In this document: positions 53,985 to 64,000 of the stretch, piece after piece
Numbering within the stretch: position 1 is the first letter of the stretch
How the letters are laid out: each line of letters opens with the position of its first letter
Source: Mycoplasma haemofelis str. Langford 1
Lineage (GTDB): Bacteria > Bacillota_I > Bacilli_A > Mycoplasmatales > Mycoplasmoidaceae
DNA length: 64,000 nucleotides
Assembly (NCBI RefSeq): GCF_000200735.1
Contig: NC_014970.1
Location: 1,054,001 to 1,118,000 of the forward strand
Direction: 5' to 3'
Program-made: the position numbers and the translations under genes
Notes under the pieces: generated by a model
Database searches by the model: none
Seen by the model: the letters and a program-made list of their open reading frames with translations, nothing else
What the model was told of the DNA's origin: nothing

Positions 53985-55915
53985 TACCTAACCATGAGCC
54001 CTTTACTCTCGATGCATTTGTAAATAAGGGACATAGAATTATCGATATCCTCCTTAGTCAAAGTCTTCTCATGGGAACGGAATGTAAATCTGAATAAATA
54101 ACTGATGGAGCCCTTATCTTCGTAACGCTCTAAAAGCTTCACGTCCTCTAAGAAAGGAGGGCTCCAAGAATGCATCAATTCCTGAAGTCCTTTAAAATCT
54201 GGCTTTACTAATATTGAGATATCTCTAGTTGAAGAGGGGAACTTGCCTCTCTCTCGAGATACTCTAGATATCTTACTTCCTTCGCGCGATAAAAGAACTG
54301 AAGCTCCCACGACCTTCTCGGGAAGCTTCGTTTTCAAATATCCAACATATCCCAAAATAGTATCTCCATCCATAATATGCATGAGATTAACTCCCCAAAA
54401 AGGCTCCTTGTTTTCATGACACAACTTGAATTCAATTCTTTTATCTATCAATAAGAAAACTCTCTTCAAGTAGGATTGCAAATCAAAGATATTGCCGCTA
54501 ATAACAGTGCTACACATGGGGAAGGACTCACTAACTGCTGGAATCAAAACATTCAGGACTTCCTCGTTCCCATTTGGATTGTAGGTAATCTCAAAGACGG
54601 GATGCATTTCCATTCCGTCATCCTTATTAAATTCCAGAACCGAAAGGAGTTCATATAAGCCGTGTCGTCTGTAGGAAACTCTATCCGAGGAGATTGGATT
54701 CTCAACTGTATGAGTATCTTCTCCCCACAAATGAAATGAGTTTCGAACTAAATTGCCATCCTGAAGATTAAAACTACTGCACTCAAAGAATCCCCTCGAT
54801 CTAAGGAAACTCTTTATTCTTAAAAGCTCAAATATCCCTTTATTATCAGGAAGAGATAAGTAAGTAACTGGGGGTCTCTCTTCAAGATCCCCAATATCCA
54901 TAAATCTTGCAACCTCCTCCGCAAAATCCTTCTGATCTTGTATGTCATCCCTTCACCGGGGAGGAATAACGAAATCTTCTTCGAAGCTAAAGGAGTAATT
55001 CTTTAATCTGGATATTAGTGATTCCTTTAACTCGCAGGAGATACAAAGGAATTCCAATATCCTTCTCCAATCTATTGGAATTCTCCTACCCTCTAATTCA
55101 GGAATATCTATCCCCTGAAGATATCTATTTAAGAGTAAAGAGAAATAATTAGACTTCTCCCTAAATGTAAGGGAATTTCCGGTATCTAAGCTTCGATTGG
55201 GAATTTCATTAAAACAGGCATAACAATATAGAGCCTCATTGATTGAAGGATCAGAAACGGAGAAATTATTAACTACCAGTAAAGTCTTTAAATTCCAATC
55301 ACTTATATTAGGAACATCCCCCTCCTCGTGAGGACATCCTAAATTCTTAGCTAATTCCTCAGCTATTCCCCAAGCACAATGCAAATCATTCCTATTTGTG
55401 GGAATAGACAAATCCAAGACTACATCATCTAAACATATGTGGGATAAGCTAAAAGGACGATTTATATCGAAGTCATCTGGAAGCTCTATTATCCCTTTGG
55501 GGAAGTTGCTCCCAATTAACTTAAATTCATGAAGCTCTCCATAAGCACAAATCATTCCTCGGGATAGCTTCCCAAACACCTTCCTCTCTTGGATTTTTAC
55601 CTTCCCGCCCAAGAGAGAAGCTCCGGGAAGGGCAACAACGACCTTTAAGTTATTCCGAACATTACTAGCTCCACATACAATATCCCTAACCTTACCTTCA
55701 CTAGGAATTAAAACCTTACAGAAATTAAGCTTATCACTACCCTCTACCTTCTCAAAACTCTCTATCAATCCATAAACAACTCCATTCGGAGCTTTAATCT
55801 CATCTACAGCTTCAACTTCTATCCCACTCTTAAATAGGGCTGAAGTTATCTGCTCTATGGAATAGTCCTGAATTCTGGGAAGGAAGTGAGATATTAAATT
55901 TCTAGAAATTATCAT
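53984..55915 (-). CDS. pheT: Phe-tRNA synthetase beta subunit, reduced
   Basis: 643 residues against about 800. Seen: N-terminal domain ISRNLISHFLPRI, the tRNA-binding EMAP domain (KLNFCKVLIP, VCGASNVRNNLKVVVALPG, GKLSRGMICAYGEL), TNRNDLHCAWGIAEELA, then B5-type ELEGRRIPIDWRR, VIPPRWRDDI and the C-terminal FDX-ACB domain (FRFTFRSHEKTLTKEDI). The B3/B4 editing region with its NNVVDITN motif is absent between residues about 200 and 270. It works with PheS, whose gene it overlaps. Confidence 0.93.
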
Positions 55916-56885
55916 CTTTTAGAAATTGGAAACTATTGGAATATAGAGATCTAATATCCTTCACTTGATACTTAATCAAAGCCAATCTTTCAATTCCCAC
56001 TCCTCCAGCAATTGCTTCAAATTCCTCGGAATAGCCTGCTTTCCTAAGAATCTCATCCCTTAACATACCAGCCCCCAAAATCTCTATCCACCCAGTTCCC
56101 TTGCAAATTCGACAACTATCGATATCATCACAAATGCACTTCATATCCAACTCCAATGAAGGCTTTGTGAAGGGAAAGTAGGAGTTTCTGAATCTATACT
56201 CTCTGCTTTCTCCAAATATACACCCACATATAGCCTTCAACATTCACTTTAAATTAGATAAGTTTATTCCCTTTCCCAAGCACACAAAATCCAATTGAGT
56301 GAATTGGTGAGTATGCCTATTACTCTCATCATCCCTCCTGTAAACAGGGCCTATAGTAACGCACTTAATGAAGTCTTGTCTATTTGCTTTGGATATTAAA
56401 TGGATAGAGGTGTTAGAAGTGCAATGTGGCCTAAGTAGTCGAGAATTATCTAAATAGAATGTCTCACTTTTAGATCGGGAGGGATGATTCTCCGGAATAC
56501 ATAAATTATCAAAATTCTCTTCCACAGTAACTATCTCCCTTCCCCTCTCTATGGTAAATCCTAAGCCGTGAAATAACTCAATTAGATCTTCTTGTATCTT
56601 AGACAAATAATTAAAGGAATAGCTCTCTAAAGAGGGGTTGGAAAGGGGAAGATCAAAAAGTGGAGGCTCTAAATCCTTAGATTCCAGAATATTCTTAAAT
56701 TCATAAAAAGCCTTATCTAACTCCCCTTTCAGAGCATTTATCTGCTGCCCCAAAACTCTCTTTTCTTCCGGAGAGGAGGAAGCTATTTTAAGCTTAAGGG
56801 GAAGTATATGATTCTCTTCGTAGGCCTTTTTTATAGAAATAGCTTCTTTGATGTCTTTGGCTGAGCTGAATAGTTCTTTAATCAA
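55902..56885 (-). CDS. pheS: Phe-tRNA synthetase alpha subunit
   Basis: Catalytic subunit (327 residues, one UGA Trp after GINLSNLK). Seen: class II motifs: HPSRSKSETFYL, RPHCTSNTSIHLI, FIKCVTIGPVYRRDDESNRHTHQFTQLD (motif 2), and TGWIEILGAGM...AGGVGIERLALIKY (motif 3). The Cys group CxCDDIDSCRICKG before TGW suggests a zinc site. It overlaps metK by 8 bp upstream and pheT by 14 bp downstream. Confidence 0.95.
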
Positions 56886-57996
56886 GAAAATAATCCTTTA
56901 TATCCTCAATCTTATCGGTTTTCTCCCATGGTAAAGACTCATCCCCAAAATGACCGTTCTTAACTAAATCTTTACAAGGAAATTTAGCAAAACAGAACCT
57001 ATCTACCAATTCGGATACTGTGAAAGGGAATATTACTTCTATAGCCCCCCTTATCTCCTTCTCTTCCTCATCACTATCAACGACAATACTAATTATCTCC
57101 GGTCTCTCCGCGCCAAAGGAATAGGCAAGTTGTAACTCCATCATTCTACAAACTCCGGCAGCCACAAAGTTCTTGCATATCCATCTAGCATAATAGGCAC
57201 CAACTCTATCTATCTTAGAAAGATCCTTACCACACAACCCTCCTCCACCATGCTTAGTATTAGCCCCATATGTATCAACCACTATCTTCCTGTTGCTAAC
57301 GCCAGTGTCGGCATCCAATCCCCCAATTACAAACCTTCCGGATCTATTTATATTCCCCCAAACACTCACCCTATCCATCATCAGAGAATAGTTACCCTCC
57401 ACAACGGGAACTAAAACCTTCATAAAGATATCTTCCCTGATTTGCTCAAGACCCACATCCTCAGTATGTTGAATGGAAAACAACAAACTTCTTAGTTTAT
57501 AGTCCTCATTTTCCATTCCTATAGATACCAAAGCCTTCATGTCCTTTTTGGCTCACTTAAGCTTTCCTTTATCTATTAAATCTTCAGTTTTAATAATCAA
57601 ATCACGAGCAACAGAATGAGCTATAGGCATAAGCTCATCAGTCTCATCCACAGCAAAACCATAAACGACACACTGATCTCCCGACTTAATCCTTCCTGCT
57701 AAAGATGCTTTCTCAATATCTGGACTTTGTCTTTTTATGTCTACTGCAAAACGAAATTCTGAAGGATCATAACCTTGTCCCTGAAGGCACTTGCGAGCCA
57801 CTTCCTCGTAGTTAACTTCAGCTTTGGTGGTAATCTCCCCAGCTATAGCAACTAAATTTCTAGAAACTAGGACTTCACAAGCAACTCTACCACGTACATC
57901 TTGCTTTAAAACCTCCTCCACTATCTCCTCCGCCACCCTATCTGCGATCTTGTCGGGATGACCCGTTCCAACCGCCTCGGAAGTCCTTAGGAGCAC
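56878..57996 (-). CDS. metK: S-adenosylmethionine synthetase
   Basis: Makes S-adenosylmethionine from Met and ATP (372 residues, one UGA Trp). Seen: SEAVGTGHPDKIADRV, GEITTKAEVNYEEV, QSPDI, FVIGGLDADTGVSNRKIVVDTYGA and HGGGGLCGKDLSKIDRVGAYYARW. The usual GGGAFSGKD is GGGLCGKD. The start is GTG 57996 next to the tsaD stop. It supplies the methyl donor for PrmC, which is also encoded here. Confidence 0.95.
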
Positions 57997-57997
57997 T

Positions 57998-58921
57998 CTA
58001 AATTAAAAAATAAGCGTAGTAAGCTATCATAGCCGCATTATCCCCAGAGTAAGACTGATCCACTAATAAAGATCTTATATTCAAATTCTTCAGTCGAGAA
58101 CGCAAATACCTGTTGGCCGCAACCCCTCCGGACACAGTTAAGGTATTTACTCCTGTCTGACCGATTCAATATTTTATCTTCACTATCAACTCATCTATCA
58201 CTCACTTTTGAAAAATAGTGGCAACATACGCCTTCTTCTGGCTCAAATCAGGAATTGAATCACAAAGTCTCATGGTTGCACTTAGAATGCCGGCATAGCT
58301 AAAGGGTTTGGCAGGATTAGAACGATTCTTAAGCAATTGGGGAACCTTAAGATTCCCATCAAAGATCTCATCTATTGCTGCCCCCCCAGGATATCCTAAA
58401 TCTAACTTCCTAGCCACCTTGTCATATACCTCCCCAATGGCATTATCTTTGGTCTCATCTAATAAATATATTCTTCGATAACCATTAACTAGGAATAAAG
58501 AAGTTGTCTTTCCAGATACTACAAGAGACAAATGTGGAAAGTCTAGAGAGTGAGTTAAACCAACAGAAAAGACATGGCCATGCACGTGATTAACGGGAAT
58601 TAAAGGCTTCTTGATTAAGAAAGCCAAGGATTTGGCAAAGACTTGCCCAGTAAGTAAGCATCCTGCCAATCCGGGATGGCTAGTATAGGCTACATGAGTT
58701 ATCTCTTCTAGGGAGATATGGCTCCTATCCAGAAGAGCTCCCAAGATAGGAACCAACCTATCCCCATGATATCTGGCGGCAATTTCTGGAACCACTCCCC
58801 CTCATGAGCTCTGAAGAGAAGCGGAAGATTCGGTAATTAAATCAACCAACTTGCCATCCCTCACTAAAGCGATGGAAGTGTCATCACAACTAGTTTCAAT
58901 TCCCAATATGAGACTCCCCAC
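57998..58921 (-). CDS. tsaD: tRNA threonylcarbamoyladenosine transferase TsaD
   Basis: Adds threonylcarbamoyl to A37 of ANN-decoding tRNAs (307 residues, two or three UGA Trp codons). Seen: LILGIETSCDDTSIALV, VPEIAARYHGD, VNHVHGHVFSVGL with the metal His pair, VSGKTTSLFLV, and the end VSGGVAANRYLRSRL. The start is GTG 58921, which adjoins the potD stop. It pairs with TsaB (a candidate is at 47914-48306). The tRNA-Thr and tRNA-Ile genes in the window are substrates. Confidence 0.95.
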
Positions 58922-60174
58922 TATAAAAGCAATTTAAAGTTCTCATATGCAATCAACATATCGCTCTTCCTCCTAGAATCAAAGAAGGTCTCAAAGCTCT
59001 TCTTGATGTCCTTGTTCTGTGGTTTCTCGGTCTTGATGATCTTCTGTTTTAGCTCTTTTAGCTTTGCTTCGCCTTGGAAGTAATTATCTAACTTCTCATT
59101 TAACTTCTTCAATACAGGTGGATATTGTACGTAATCGAAATTCCTAACCACCATCTCCTCATACTCCTCTCCACTCTTCTTGAGGGGATCGCTCTCATTC
59201 GTATTCGTTAAGAAAAGAAGATCCTTTGCTAAGCTATAAGCCTTCTCTAATTTCTTCTCTTTTAGATGGGGAGATAAAGTTACAAAATCCAAGAAATAGA
59301 TGTTGTCACTGATCTCAACCTCATGGAATTCCCCATCCTTAATCTCGGCTTTAATATTCCCTCCATTAGCGGCAAAAAGACCATCTCCGTTGTACATGAA
59401 GGCTCCTTTAATATCCCCATTACTCAAAGCATCCACCATCTTGGAAGAGTCGGGATTTATGAATAGAAAGTTATTTCCAAGTTGAGATGAATTCAATCCC
59501 GAGGAAATTAGGACTTTATAGTCATTCAAGATATCATCAGCTCCACGATACTCATGACCACTAGGATTTATATCATCATGACCTTTTACCCTTCTTGATA
59601 GGGATAAAACCGTTCTAGGATCATCTATTAGTCCCAGTTTGGGAGTTTTCCCATCACTTCTGAATCTTTCTTCATGGGAAATGATATTTATAAGTGTGCT
59701 GAAAGAAACAGAGCCTTCTAGAGAAGATATCTTAGATCCTGTGTAATAAAAGCCCAGCCTCTGAACGAAATAGGGAATTCCATAATCCAGTAAATCATTT
59801 CCTACCATCTCCTTAACGAGATCTGTAAAGAGATCTTTCTTGTCGGGGGTGGAGGTGGAGGTGAGTTTAGATCAATCTAACTTGAGTACTGAATTTGAAT
59901 TCTTCATCTCTGATAGAACAGATGTGCTCACCACAGCCATGTCGTATATTCCCTTATTAAATTTCTCCTTAACGATATGATCATGCTCGAAGTAATCAAC
60001 CTTAAAGCCATACTTCCCATGGAGTTCTGATACCACCTCAGGAGAAATATAGCCATGGTAATTTCCCATCACCAAAACATCCGAACCCACTAACTTCCCA
60101 ACCATCAGAGAAGAGGAGGCTGCAGCTCATGCTGATACAGCCCCCACCACCTTCAAGAGACTTGGCCTTAACAT
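58921..60174 (-). CDS. potD: Polyamine-binding protein (PotD type)
   Basis: Extracellular substrate-binding protein of the Pot system (417 residues). Context and fold support the call: it follows potC with a 7-bp overlap, and it has PYFVQRLGFYYTG, the KALINDYKVLISSG-like DDILNDYKVLISSG, and HGYISPEVVSELH near the N-terminus. Residues 1-22 (MLRPSLLKVVGAVSAWAAAS) act as a signal sequence without a lipobox Cys, so anchoring is by an uncleaved helix or by contact with PotBC. Sequence similarity is weak, as usual in mycoplasmas. UGA Trp near residue 15 and at 102. Confidence 0.8.
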
Positions 60175-61007
60175 TCTCGGAATTTATAAAGTCATGAGAA
60201 TAGGAATCCAAGTGTGGTGATTATTAGGATTAAGGATCCAAATACAGCAGATCAAGCTCTAATCCCTCCTTTCATCATATAAAGCTCCGTAGTGACAGTA
60301 GAAACATCGCCTCTCACTAAATTAGTAATCACAAAGTCATCAAAAGAGATGGAGAATATAAAGAGGGCGGCGGCGCAAAGATTGGGCCACAGCATAGGAA
60401 TCAGTACCTCTAATATAAATTCAAAGAATCCATAATTTAAATCCTGAGATACAAATAGGATGTTGGTGTGTATTTTGGAGAGTCTAGGATAGAGAAAGAT
60501 AATTACATATGGAACTGAGAATGCAATGTGAGCGAGTATTATTGTGAACATCCCCAGACTAAAGCCAAAGGGAAGTATTAGGACTGAGAATAGTATAGAG
60601 AACGCTATTCCCTGAACAATATCTGGGCAAGATATTGAGAAGTTGCTCACCATGAAGACATAGTTCTTATTCTTTCCAAAATTCTTCCACAAATTCACCA
60701 CCGTCAGAAGTCCTATAAATAGGGAGATAGGTGTGGCTATTAAAGCGATAATTAAAGAATTAATAAAGGAGTCCATCACCCCCCCAGAGAAGTTTGAATC
60801 TGTAAAGAACTTTATATAGTTATGAACTCCGTTCCACTCTTTGAAGGAAGTGGAAACATTCCCTTTCGCAGATGGGGAAACGAAGGATAGTAAGATGAAG
60901 GAAATTAGTGGAATGTATAGGGCAAGAAGAAGGAAGAGTATGTAGGACTTCTGGAATCCCGTTTTTCACTTGTAAGGATCACTAACATTTAATAGAAAGT
61001 TAGTCAT
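60168..61007 (-). CDS. potC: Polyamine transporter permease PotC
   Basis: Six-helix inner membrane permease (279 residues, three UGA Trp codons). Seen: YILFLLLALYIPLISFILLSF as the first segment, the EAA-like loop DLNYGFFEFILEVLIPMLWPN, and FDDFVITNLVRG near the C-terminus, typical of PotC/PotI. It overlaps potB by 8 bp and potD by 7 bp. The stop is after REC; the C-terminal helix LILIITTLGFLFSWLY follows the UGA after GIRA. Confidence 0.92.
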
Positions 61008-61821
61008 TCTTAGGTTTTGAAAAGGCTTTAGGAAGAGTCTTTACTAGGAGATATATTAGGAATATTACAGTAGCTACAAATAGGGTGAAGAGAGAGGCTC
61101 TGGATTTGGCAATATTTGAATTATTATCCACAGTAACGAAGTTATTCAAAAGCTCTCCCACCATCTTAGAGCTACTTTCATTATTCATAAATTCCGATAC
61201 TGTTATGGCCGTGAAAGACGGTATGAATACTAGGAAGAAGGCAGCTACTAAGGCTTCTCTAGTATAGGGAAGAATTACCTTTAAAAAAGTTTCAAATTGC
61301 GAAGAACCTAAGTCTTGAGCTGCATTTATTAAGTTCTTGGGAATATTATTAACTACGTTATAGAATGACAGGATAGCTATTGGTAGATTCACATATATTA
61401 AGCCTATGATGGTGTAGATAATCCCATAGGTACTATTAGGACTTCCATTCAGCAAATCAAAGAAGCTTCTTAGACCCAACAGCTTCACAAAGAAGCTGCT
61501 CCACAGAGGGGAGGATATGAAGATCATCAGGAAGGCCTTAGTCTTCTCTGAATCTATGGAAGCTACGAAATAAGAGAAGGGATATCCTAATAGGAAGGTG
61601 AATATTACTGTGACTATAGCTATGAAGAGACTTCTAAATATGGATAAAGTCGTTCCCCTATTTATGAATTCACTATTCTGAATGAAGGTATGCTCTCTAG
61701 TATCAAAGGCAAAGTATATGATTACTAATAAGGGTAGGAATATGAATAGGAAGGAGAAGATGTGGAAGATTCCTAACCCTCCACTTACCCTTTTTAAATT
61801 CTCAGGCCACGAATTAAACAC
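61000..61821 (-). CDS. potB: Polyamine transporter permease PotB
   Basis: Permease (273 residues, no UGA). Seen: six hydrophobic segments beginning with IFSFLFIFLPLLVIIYFA, an EAA loop INAAQDLGSSQFETFLKVILP, and FIPSFTAITVSEFM. The EAA-loop Gly is kept, which couples to the ATPase PotA. The start is GTG 61821, sharing bases with the potA stop. Confidence 0.93.
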   Translation of the reverse strand: MFNSWPENLKRVSGGLGIFHIFSFLFIFLPLLVIIYFAFDTREHTFIQNSEFINRGTTLSIFRSLFIAIVTVIFTFLLGYPFSYFVASIDSEKTKAFLMIFISSPLWSSFFVKLLGLRSFFDLLNGSPNSTYGIIYTIIGLIYVNLPIAILSFYNVVNNIPKNLINAAQDLGSSQFETFLKVILPYTREALVAAFFLVFIPSFTAITVSEFMNNESSSKMVGELLNNFVTVDNNSNIAKSRASLFTLFVATVIFLIYLLVKTLPKAFSKPKND

Positions 61822-63178
61822 CCGAGTCTAACTTCATGACGTGAACGTCCATAGCATCTCATATCAAGCCCACAGTTCTTCCAATAGATACCTCATTAAT
61901 GGCTTCAACATAGATAATCTCATTTAGGAAACTGCATCTCAACTCCCACAACTGACCTTTATAAATAGCCTCCACCACTTGAACGCTTACTATCCCTTTA
62001 GAAGACTCAACTACATCATAATCCTCAGGTCTTATCATGACATAAACAGACTCGTTCTCCTCAAAGCCCTCCTTAACATCCGTGATGAATTCCTTATCCC
62101 CCACCAATACAACTCCAGGGCCTTTATAAATTCCTAAGAATATATTTGCCTTCCCCATGAAGGAAGCCACCCATCTATTTGCGGGAGAATCATAAAGCTC
62201 TGATGGAGTCCCTATCTGTTCTATCTTACCCTTCTTCAGAACCACTATCTTGTCAGATAGCAATAGAGCCTCCTTCTGATTGTGGGTAATCAAAATAAAG
62301 GTAATTTTTAATTGCTTATGGAGTCTCTTAATTTCCAATTGCAACTTCTCCCTTACCTCCTCATCTAAAGCGGAAAGGGGCTCATCCAAAAGCAAAATCT
62401 TGGGCTTAGTAATAATGGCTCTTGCCAAAGCCACTCTCTGCTGTTGTCCACCCGAGAGAGAAGAGTGCTTGCAGTTCTCCTTCCCCTCTAATCCAACTAA
62501 AGATATGATGTCCTTAACTCTCTCCCTAATTTCCTCTTCATTAAAAGGCCTTCTAGAGTACTTATTAACAAGCTTATTATGAGCCAAAATGGGATAGTAT
62601 TCCCAATATGACTTTCAGTAATCCAGATCATTTATACGATCGACATAACTCTTAAAATGCCGAAACTGAACTCGATATCAAAAGGACTGCCTATTCATAC
62701 GCCTGAGTTTGCTCTTAATAAGTAGAGCCTTCTTGGAGAGAGCATCGATGCGAGAATTAATCTTCTTGATCTTTCCATTAGATTTCTCAATAGCTACATT
62801 ATGAAGAGTCTTAATCTTCATCAATGACTCACGACTGACATTCTCCTTTTCAGTCCACATCTTACGAAGTCCAAAGGCAATATTCTCAAATACATTCATG
62901 TGGGGAAAAAGGGCATAATCTTGGAATACTGTGGCTGTAGGTCTTTGATTGGGAGGGATATCTTTGATATCTATTCCATTTAGAAATATCTTTCCAGTAT
63001 CAGGCTTAATGAAGCCTGATATTAAATTAAGTATGGTGGACTTACCGGAACCGGAAGATCCTAATATTGAGACGAAGGAACCTTCCTCTATATCAAGATT
63101 AAAGTTTGAGAGAACCCTGTTATTACGGTCGTAAGATTTGACTATAGATTTAAGGGAAATAAAGGGCTTATTGGACAA
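61814..63178 (-). CDS. potA: Polyamine transporter ATPase PotA, with insertion
   Basis: ATPase of the spermidine/putrescine importer (454 residues, six UGA Trp codons). Seen: Walker A GSSGSGKST at 40-48, Q-loop VFQDYALFPH near 86, signature LSGGQQQRVALARA near 241, Walker B ILLLDEPLSALDE and ITHNQKEALLLSDK. Between Q-loop and signature there is an insert of about 100 residues, very basic (KIKKINSRIDALSKKALLIKSKLRR), absent from most PotA but known in mycoplasma homologues. A C-terminal TOBE-like domain follows. The start is TTG 63178. Confidence 0.94.
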
Positions 63179-64000
63179 TTAAAGATCGGAGAACTTATTC
63201 AATTCCTGTTGGGCTAATCTTTGATTCTCCTGAATTATCTTCATTGAATCATCTGACTTCCATTTGTACTGCTTTATAGTTGATATCCTCTCATTGTGCT
63301 TCTTAAGTTGGGCATACTTAACAGACGTCTTTTCATGGTAGTCATTTAATTTCTCAATAATAGAATCAAGATATCTAATCAATTCCTTAGTTAGAGATTT
63401 GTAAAGGAGAGTTTGGTGGTTTAGCAAGTAGGATATTCTGTCCTGTATCTGATAAGCCGACTTAAAGTCATCTTCTGCATGATTCTCCTGAATTCGAGCG
63501 ACTATGGCATACAGCTTCATATGTTTTTCCTCCAGAAGAAAAATCTCTTCTTCAGAGGCCAAAGGAGCCTTCGCGTAATCAAATAAAGCATCATCTAATG
63601 CATCCTTACCAACTGTTCTGAAAGAGAATCTAGCTCTAATTCTTGCCTCTTCTCTAGACTTGGCAATAATCTCATCAACTACATCCTTGTTGGAATATGC
63701 GTCTTCAGCGACGAAATCACAACTAGCTTCACTAAAGATCCCCCTGTAGATCTTATCTATAGGATAAGAAGATAGATACTTCTGAACCTCTTCCAGATCA
63801 GGTAAAGGTATTGGAGCTCTTTCCTTAGGAGGTTCTTTTGGTTTAGGTGGTTTAGGTGGTTTTACCTCCTTAACTTCAGGTTCCTTAGCGGGAGCTACTT
63901 CTTCTACAGGAGGTGGTAAAGTAGGGGCAGAGATCATCTCTGCAGCCCTCAGTAGTAACTGATCCTCTATATCTCTTCGATCAGTAATATTCAGGTATAC
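63179..64000 (-). CDS. Proline-rich/coiled-coil protein, N-terminus outside window
   Basis: At least 273 residues; the frame is open to the right edge and the start is not visible. It has a proline-lysine linker (VEEVAPAKEPEVKEVKPPKP, KPKEPPKERAPIP) near visible residues 28-66, followed by a helical region with LEEKHMKLYAIVARIQENHA and many Glu/Lys/Gln. The end reads AQQELNKFSDL. No membrane segment or enzyme motif is visible. It is upstream of potA by one base, so it may be transcribed with the Pot genes, and the Pro-rich linker resembles those of mycoplasma cytoskeletal or surface-linked proteins. Confidence 0.75.
   Translation of the reverse strand, partial: VYLNITDRRDIEDQLLLRAAEMISAPTLPPPVEEVAPAKEPEVKEVKPPKPPKPKEPPKERAPIPLPDLEEVQKYLSSYPIDKIYRGIFSEASCDFVAEDAYSNKDVVDEIIAKSREEARIRARFSFRTVGKDALDDALFDYAKAPLASEEEIFLLEEKHMKLYAIVARIQENHAEDDFKSAYQIQDRISYLLNHQTLLYKSLTKELIRYLDSIIEKLNDYHEKTSVKYAQLKKHNERISTIKQYKWKSDDSMKIIQENQRLAQQELNKFSDL

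Noticed and set aside
55916..58000. T-box or SAM riboswitch ahead of pheS or metK
   Set aside because: Genes overlap or adjoin with 1-14 bp, so there is no room for a leader RNA.

Overview
The window looks like a piece of a small, compact Mollicutes genome, and a hemotropic Mycoplasma (hemoplasma) is my best guess. The evidence is that UGA must be read as tryptophan: almost every conserved gene here (rplC, rplD, rpsJ, lon, tig, rpoB, rpoC, eno, gatA, purA, pheT, metK, potA and others) contains in-frame UGA codons at conserved Trp or neutral positions. The base composition is moderately AT-rich, release factor RF1 (prfA) is present, the genes are packed with 1-50 bp overlaps, and TTG and GTG starts are frequent. 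The species assignment is inference.

Layout from left to right. (1) 1-2695: start of the S10 operon on the minus strand (rpsJ-rplC-rplD-rplW-rplB, rplB cut by the window edge), preceded by a possible UGA-rich membrane protein gene and a tRNA-Thr(GGU). (2) 3272-4565: rplJ-rplL, and divergent from them rnpB (type B RNase P RNA). (3) 4546-23345, minus strand: a long array coiled-coil protein - trigger-factor-C-like protein - eno - pfkA - pyk - rpoB - rpoC - ruvX - tig - lon, which links glycolysis, RNA polymerase and proteostasis. (4) 23372-26539, plus strand: PfkB-family kinase - rpmE - prfA - prmC, where the release factor sits next to its methylase. (5) 26540-28798, minus: a tiny Cys-rich protein - ybeY - an unusual purB. 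(6) 28818-31378, plus: secG - rnr - smpB. (7) 31361-48966, minus: a near-continuous run from an RluA-type pseudouridine synthase through a TsaB-like protein, a HAD hydrolase, a DHH phosphoesterase, glpK, tuf, purA, rbgA, a hypothetical gene, mnmE, tatD, an orphan atpC-like gene, a LicA-like kinase, a small basic protein, der, hup, gatCAB and tsf. (8) 48971-50095, plus: a truncated-looking RNase Y. (9) 50102-64000, minus: tRNA-Ala and tRNA-Ile, two LolD/MacB-type ABC genes, a hypothetical gene, a PhoU-like protein, pheT-pheS, metK, tsaD, potD-C-B-A and a proline-rich/coiled-coil protein cut by the right edge.

The genes together describe a scavenging, glycolytic parasite: lower glycolysis and glycerol kinase, AMP synthesis from IMP (purA plus a purB-like gene), polyamine uptake (potABCD), the indirect Gln/Asn-tRNA pathway (gatCAB), tRNA modification (tsaD, mnmE, a possible tsaB) and a minimal RNA-decay and ribosome-assembly set (RNase R, RNase Y, YbeY, RNase P, SmpB, RbgA, Der).

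The most unusual items are: a PurB-family protein that has lost the lyase signature loop and carries a PRPP-synthase-like C-terminal domain; a stand-alone trigger factor C-domain homologue next to a 611-residue coiled-coil protein; an enolase with a 7 x (AEDK) tail encoded by a 12-bp tandem repeat; a PheT without the B3/B4 editing region; an RNase Y without membrane anchor; an atpC-like beta-sandwich far from any atp operon; and back-to-back divergent promoters with very short leaders. No insertion sequence, prophage, CRISPR array or rRNA gene was seen.
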